A DNA stretch of 64,000 nt from Mycobacterium paraseoulense (GTDB lineage Bacteria; Actinomycetota; Actinomycetes; Mycobacteriales; Mycobacteriaceae): the NCBI RefSeq assembly GCF_010731655.1, contig NZ_AP022619.1, forward strand, positions 5,146,001 through 5,210,000, read 5' to 3'. The position numbers and the translations under genes were made by a program. Numbering within the stretch: position 1 is the first letter of the stretch; each line of letters opens with the position of its first letter. A model generated the notes under the pieces. It was not told the origin of the DNA and searched no databases. It saw only the letters and a list, made by a program, of their open reading frames with translations. Below, in pieces: positions 62,175 to 64,000 of the stretch.

Positions 62175-63356
62175 ATGCCCACCACCGCATTGGATGACGT
62201 CGAGGATGTCGTGCGGCGACGTGGCTCCGAGCTGGTTGAGCTGTCCCACGCCATCCACGCCGAGCCCGAGCTGGCGTTCGCCGAGCATCGCAGCTGCGCC
62301 AAGGCCCAGGCGCTGGTCGCCGAACGCGGTTTCGAGATCACCGCGCCGGCCGGCGGCCTGGACACCGCGTTTCGCGCCGACTTCGGCAGCGGCCCGCTGA
62401 CCGTCGGGATCTGCGCCGAATACGACGCGCTGCCCGAGATCGGGCACGCCTGCGGCCACAACATCATCGCCGCGTCGGCGGTGGGCACCGCGCTGGCGCT
62501 CGCCGAGGTGGCCGACGACCTGGGCCTGCGGGTGGCCCTGATCGGCACGCCCGCCGAGGAGGCCGGCGGCGGCAAGGCGCTGCTGCTTCAGGCCGGGGTG
62601 TTCGACGACATCGCGGCGGCGGTGATGCTGCACCCCGGGCCCACCGACATCGCGGCGGCCCGCTCGCTGGCGCTGTCGGAGGCGACCGTGCACTACCGTG
62701 GCAAGGAATCCCACGCCGCCGTCGCGCCGTATCAGGGGATCAACGCCGCGGACGCCGTGACGGTGGCGCAGGTGGCCGTCGGGCTGTTGCGGCAGCAACT
62801 TGCCCCGGGCCAACTGGTGCACGGGATCGTCACCGACGGCGGGCAGGCGGTCAACGTCATCCCCGGGCACGCGGCGCTGCAGTACGCGATGCGGGCGGTG
62901 GAATCGGATTCGCTGCGACAGCTGGAGGGCAGGATGTACGCGTGCTTCGCCGCGGGCGCGCTGGCCACCGGCTGCGAATACGACATCGACAACCCGGCAC
63001 CCGCGTACGACGAACTCACGCCCGACGAGTGGCTGGCCGACGTCTTCCGCGAGGAGATGCGCCGGCTCGGGCGCGAGCCCGTGGCCCGCGAGTTCGAGGC
63101 GGCGCTGCCCATGGGCAGCACCGACATGGGCAACGTGACCCAGGTGCTGCCGGGGATCCATCCGGTGGTCGGGGTCGACGCCGGCGGCGCCATGGTTCAC
63201 CAGCGTGCGTTCACCACCGCCGCCGCCAGCCCCAGCGCCGACCGCGCCGTCGTCGAGGGTGCCATCATGCTGGCCCGCACGGTGGTCCAGCTGGCCCAGA
63301 CGCCCGCGGAACGCGACCGCGTGCTGGCCGCGCGGGAACGGCGGGCGTCCGCATGA
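62175..63356 (+). CDS. amiB1: M20-family amidohydrolase AmiB1
   Basis: A 393-residue M20D metallopeptidase or amidohydrolase. Metal-binding segments are CAEYDALPEIGHACGHN, GTPAEEAGGGK and the C-terminal GSTDMGNV. The lid domain (about 185-300) begins SHAAVAPYQGINAADAV. It resembles p-aminobenzoyl-glutamate hydrolase-like enzymes; the substrate is not known. ATG 62175 matches the start of Rv3306c. Its stop overlaps the amiA1 start (ATGA). Confidence 0.93.
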   Translation: MPTTALDDVEDVVRRRGSELVELSHAIHAEPELAFAEHRSCAKAQALVAERGFEITAPAGGLDTAFRADFGSGPLTVGICAEYDALPEIGHACGHNIIAASAVGTALALAEVADDLGLRVALIGTPAEEAGGGKALLLQAGVFDDIAAAVMLHPGPTDIAAARSLALSEATVHYRGKESHAAVAPYQGINAADAVTVAQVAVGLLRQQLAPGQLVHGIVTDGGQAVNVIPGHAALQYAMRAVESDSLRQLEGRMYACFAAGALATGCEYDIDNPAPAYDELTPDEWLADVFREEMRRLGREPVAREFEAALPMGSTDMGNVTQVLPGIHPVVGVDAGGAMVHQRAFTTAAASPSADRAVVEGAIMLARTVVQLAQTPAERDRVLAARERRASA

Positions 63357-64000
63357 GCCTCGCCGACGCCGCCACCTCCTGGCTGGCCGCACACCACGAC
63401 GACCTGGTCGACTGGCGCCGGCACATCCACCGCTACCCCGAGCTGGGCCGGCAGGAGTACGCCACCACCCAGTTCGTCGCCGAGCGATTGGCCGACGCCG
63501 GGCTCAACCCCAAGGTGCTGCCCGGCGGCACCGGGCTGGTCTGCGATCTGGGCCCCGAACACGAGCCGAGGATCGCGCTGCGGGCCGACATGGACGCGCT
63601 GCCCATGGCCGAGCGGACCGGCGCGCCCTACACCTCCACCATGCCCAACGTCGCGCACGCCTGCGGGCACGACGCCCACACCGCGATCCTGCTCGGCACC
63701 GCGCTCACCCTGGCGTCGGTGCCCGAGCTGCCGGTCGGGGTCCGGCTGATCTTCCAGGCCGCCGAGGAGCTGATGCCCGGGGGCGCAATCGACGCCATCG
63801 CCGCCGGCGCGATCTCCGGCGTGTCGCGGATCTTCGCCCTGCACTGCGACCCCCGGCTGGAGGTCGGCAAGGTCGCGGTCCGGCACGGCCCCATCACCTC
63901 GGCGGCCGACCAGATCGAGATCACGCTGCACTCCCCGGGCGGCCACACGTCGCGCCCCCACCTGACCGCCGACCTGGTCTACGGCCTCGGCACGCTGATC
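63353..64000 (+). CDS. amiA1: M20-family amidohydrolase AmiA1 (3' end outside window)
   Basis: The first 216 codons of an M20D hydrolase related to AmiB1 and to hippurate hydrolases. WRRHIHRYPELGRQEY at the N-terminus, ALRADMDALPMAERTGAPYTS, HACGHDAHTAILLGTA and FQAAEELMPGGA carry the dimetal ligands, and HSPGGHTSRPH starts the lid domain. The frame is open to the window end. It is coupled to amiB1 by a 4-bp overlap. Confidence 0.93.
   Translation, partial: MSLADAATSWLAAHHDDLVDWRRHIHRYPELGRQEYATTQFVAERLADAGLNPKVLPGGTGLVCDLGPEHEPRIALRADMDALPMAERTGAPYTSTMPNVAHACGHDAHTAILLGTALTLASVPELPVGVRLIFQAAEELMPGGAIDAIAAGAISGVSRIFALHCDPRLEVGKVAVRHGPITSAADQIEITLHSPGGHTSRPHLTADLVYGLGTLI

Overview
The window is a 64-kb stretch of high-GC actinobacterial chromosome. 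It is almost certainly from a Mycobacterium, probably a slow-growing non-tuberculous species. Gene order, protein lengths and protein sequences follow the M. tuberculosis block Rv3365c to Rv3305c in inverted orientation (mfp operon, folD, metX/metC, icd1, trpS, nagA, sugI, dacB1, sigJ, sdhCDAB, cdd-deoA-add, sapM, upp, pmmB, deoD, amiB1, amiA1). This is from memory of the families; no search was run. I saw no rRNA, tRNA, CRISPR array, prophage or insertion sequence.

Layout. 1-5.8 kb: the end of a DUF2254 membrane protein, then a conservon-type operon (sensor kinase, roadblock protein, DUF742 protein, GTPase MfpB, pentapeptide-repeat gyrase protector MfpA). 5.8-11.0 kb: two tandem FHA-ABC exporters of the Rv1747 type. 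11-16.5 kb: an ene-reductase, folD, a small membrane protein, two small secreted proteins and a bicovalent-flavin oxidoreductase. 16.6-20.2 kb: the sulfur amino-acid operon metC-metX-methyltransferase, whose leader carries a SAM-IV riboswitch followed by a short cysteine-rich ORF. 20.2-26.8 kb: two unrelated isocitrate dehydrogenases side by side, a hydrolase, trpS and a YihY-type membrane protein. 26.8-29.3 kb: nagA and sugI.

29.3-40.2 kb is the most accessory-looking part. A cassette of an MFS transporter gene facing an mmpL gene occurs twice, flanking dacB1. The copies share a palindromic operator pair, a second shared motif upstream of the mmp genes, and one nearly identical 386-bp block. 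40.2-45.2 kb holds an aminotransferase, the ECF41-type sigma factor sigJ, an Asp/Glu racemase-like gene that carries a third copy of the same operator, a carboxymuconolactone-decarboxylase-like gene with a good candidate SigJ promoter, and a membrane diguanylate cyclase.

45.2-64 kb is mostly metabolism: succinate dehydrogenase; pyrimidine and purine salvage (cdd-deoA-add, later upp, pmmB, deoD); a GntR regulator divergent from a bicupin gene; two convergent von Willebrand A membrane proteins; an Rv3311-like acidic protein; the secreted phosphatase SapM; a cutinase-like hydrolase; and the amidohydrolases AmiB1 and AmiA1 (the last cut by the window end). The best leads for new biology are the dual SAM/cysteine leader of metC, the shared operator regulon of the duplicated transporter cassettes, and the SigJ promoter prediction.
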